Assembly (NCBI GenBank): GCA_007123195.1
Contig: SKLO01000364.1
Coordinates: 1 to 6,356, forward strand
DNA: 6,356 nucleotides
Direction of reading: 5' to 3'
DNA from: Verrucomicrobiales bacterium
Lineage (GTDB): Bacteria > Verrucomicrobiota > Verrucomicrobiia > Verrucomicrobiales > SKLO01
A model generated the notes under the pieces. The model was given only the letters and a program-made list of their open reading frames with translations, made no database searches and was not told where the DNA came from. This document shows positions 6,079 through 6,356 of the stretch, in pieces. The translations under genes and the position numbers were made by a program. Each line of letters starts with the position of its first letter. Within the stretch, counting starts at the first letter, position 1.

Positions 6079-6222
6079 CCAACAAAGTGTCAGATAAATT
6101 ATCGTGACTTGGACTTGCGCCCTGCACGTGCCCTTGTCGGCGGGCGCGGACCAACAAAGTGTCAGATAAATTATCGCGGCTTGGACTTGCGCCCCGCACT
6201 TGCCCTTGTCGGCGGACGCGGC
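6079..6222. repeat. 72-nt tandem repeat with AT-rich palindromic core
   Basis: Two adjacent copies (6079-6150 and 6151-6222) match at 66 of 72 positions; the first 26 nt are identical. Each contains the hyphenated palindrome GATAA-A-TTATC (6093-6103, 6165-6175), an AT-rich island in very GC-rich DNA. In copy 1 the palindrome is extended by GTCA (6089-6092) and TGAC (6105-6108). Copy 1 also has GCGCCC (6117-6122) facing GGGCGC (6142-6147) and an internal GCACGTGC. All three of these outer symmetries are damaged in copy 2. This looks like a dispersed intergenic element (REP-like or a mobile-element end) or a pair of protein-binding sites. The strand and role cannot be decided here. Confidence 0.78.
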
Positions 6223-6356
6223 GACCGGTGCGCTCCGACGCCTCCGTGCCTCCGGAAGCGGCGTCGAACCGAATCCATTCACCCATGCCCCGCTCGCCTA
6301 CCCGCTGCCGCACGCCGGATCGACCGTTCTTCCGGGCCCGCCCCCGACCACCTCGA

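Larger units (their letters stand above)
5994..6356. other. Gene-free 3' flank
   Basis: Beyond the repeat cluster after the anti-sigma gene, the remaining 363 nt contain only the 9-nt duplication and the 72-nt tandem repeat. Open frames cross it on both strands only because stop codons are rare at this GC content and the 72-nt unit is a multiple of three. None has a family-like sequence. Bases 6223-6356 show no repeat, promoter or RNA gene that I can recognise. Confidence 0.55.

Noticed and set aside
5888..6222. CRISPR array
   Set aside because: Repeat units differ in length and spacing (47 and 24 nt, then an adjacent 72-nt pair), there are no uniform unique spacers, and no cas genes are present.
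5183..6313. 376-codon minus-strand open frame over the anti-sigma gene and the 72-nt repeats
   Set aside because: Most of it is antisense to a convincing gene. The part outside has two 24-residue repeats (SPSxDNLSDTLL) only because the 72-nt repeat is a multiple of three. No family-like domain is visible, though a small repeat-encoded peptide cannot be fully excluded.

Overview
This 6.4-kb window is GC-rich bacterial DNA in which all recognisable genes run on the + strand. The gene set is a long DsbD/ScsB-type thiol:disulfide reductase, an ECF sigma factor with an RskA-type anti-sigma factor, a lipobox lipoprotein and a glycine-zipper protein. This points to a Gram-negative bacterium, most likely a high-GC gammaproteobacterium. 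The taxonomic guess is an inference from gene types and base composition only.

Layout. Bases 1-143 are the 3' end of a glycine-zipper envelope protein whose start lies off the window. A strong hairpin terminator (about 254-295) closes that unit. From 346 (or 409) to 1674 is a predicted lipoprotein with eight to nine 21-residue leucine-rich repeats and a long acidic Pro/Ala tail. After a 109-nt gap, 1784-4033 encodes a 749-residue DsbD-family reductase with all three redox modules (alpha-like CX4C, membrane Cys pair, C-terminal thioredoxin-like CITC). A 123-nt gap containing a nested inverted repeat separates it from an ECF sigma factor (4157-4873). The cognate membrane anti-sigma factor follows 15 nt later (4889-5902) and has an unusually long coiled coil between its membrane helix and its RskA-type domain. 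The last 454 nt hold no credible gene but several repeat families: a GACCGGTC-based cluster right after the last stop codon, a 9-nt tandem duplication, and a 72-nt tandem repeat with an AT-rich palindromic core.

How the genes relate. Everything here concerns the cell envelope. The reductase would carry electrons from cytoplasmic thioredoxin to periplasmic or outer-membrane thiols. The sigma/anti-sigma pair would transmit a periplasmic signal to transcription. The LRR lipoprotein would be membrane-anchored and expose a binding surface. Only the sigma/anti-sigma pair is clearly an operon; a functional link to dsbD or the LRR gene is speculation from adjacency. I see no sign of a completely new multi-gene system. 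The least ordinary items are the coiled-coil anti-sigma factor, the 21-residue LRR lipoprotein, and the repeat-filled tail of the window.
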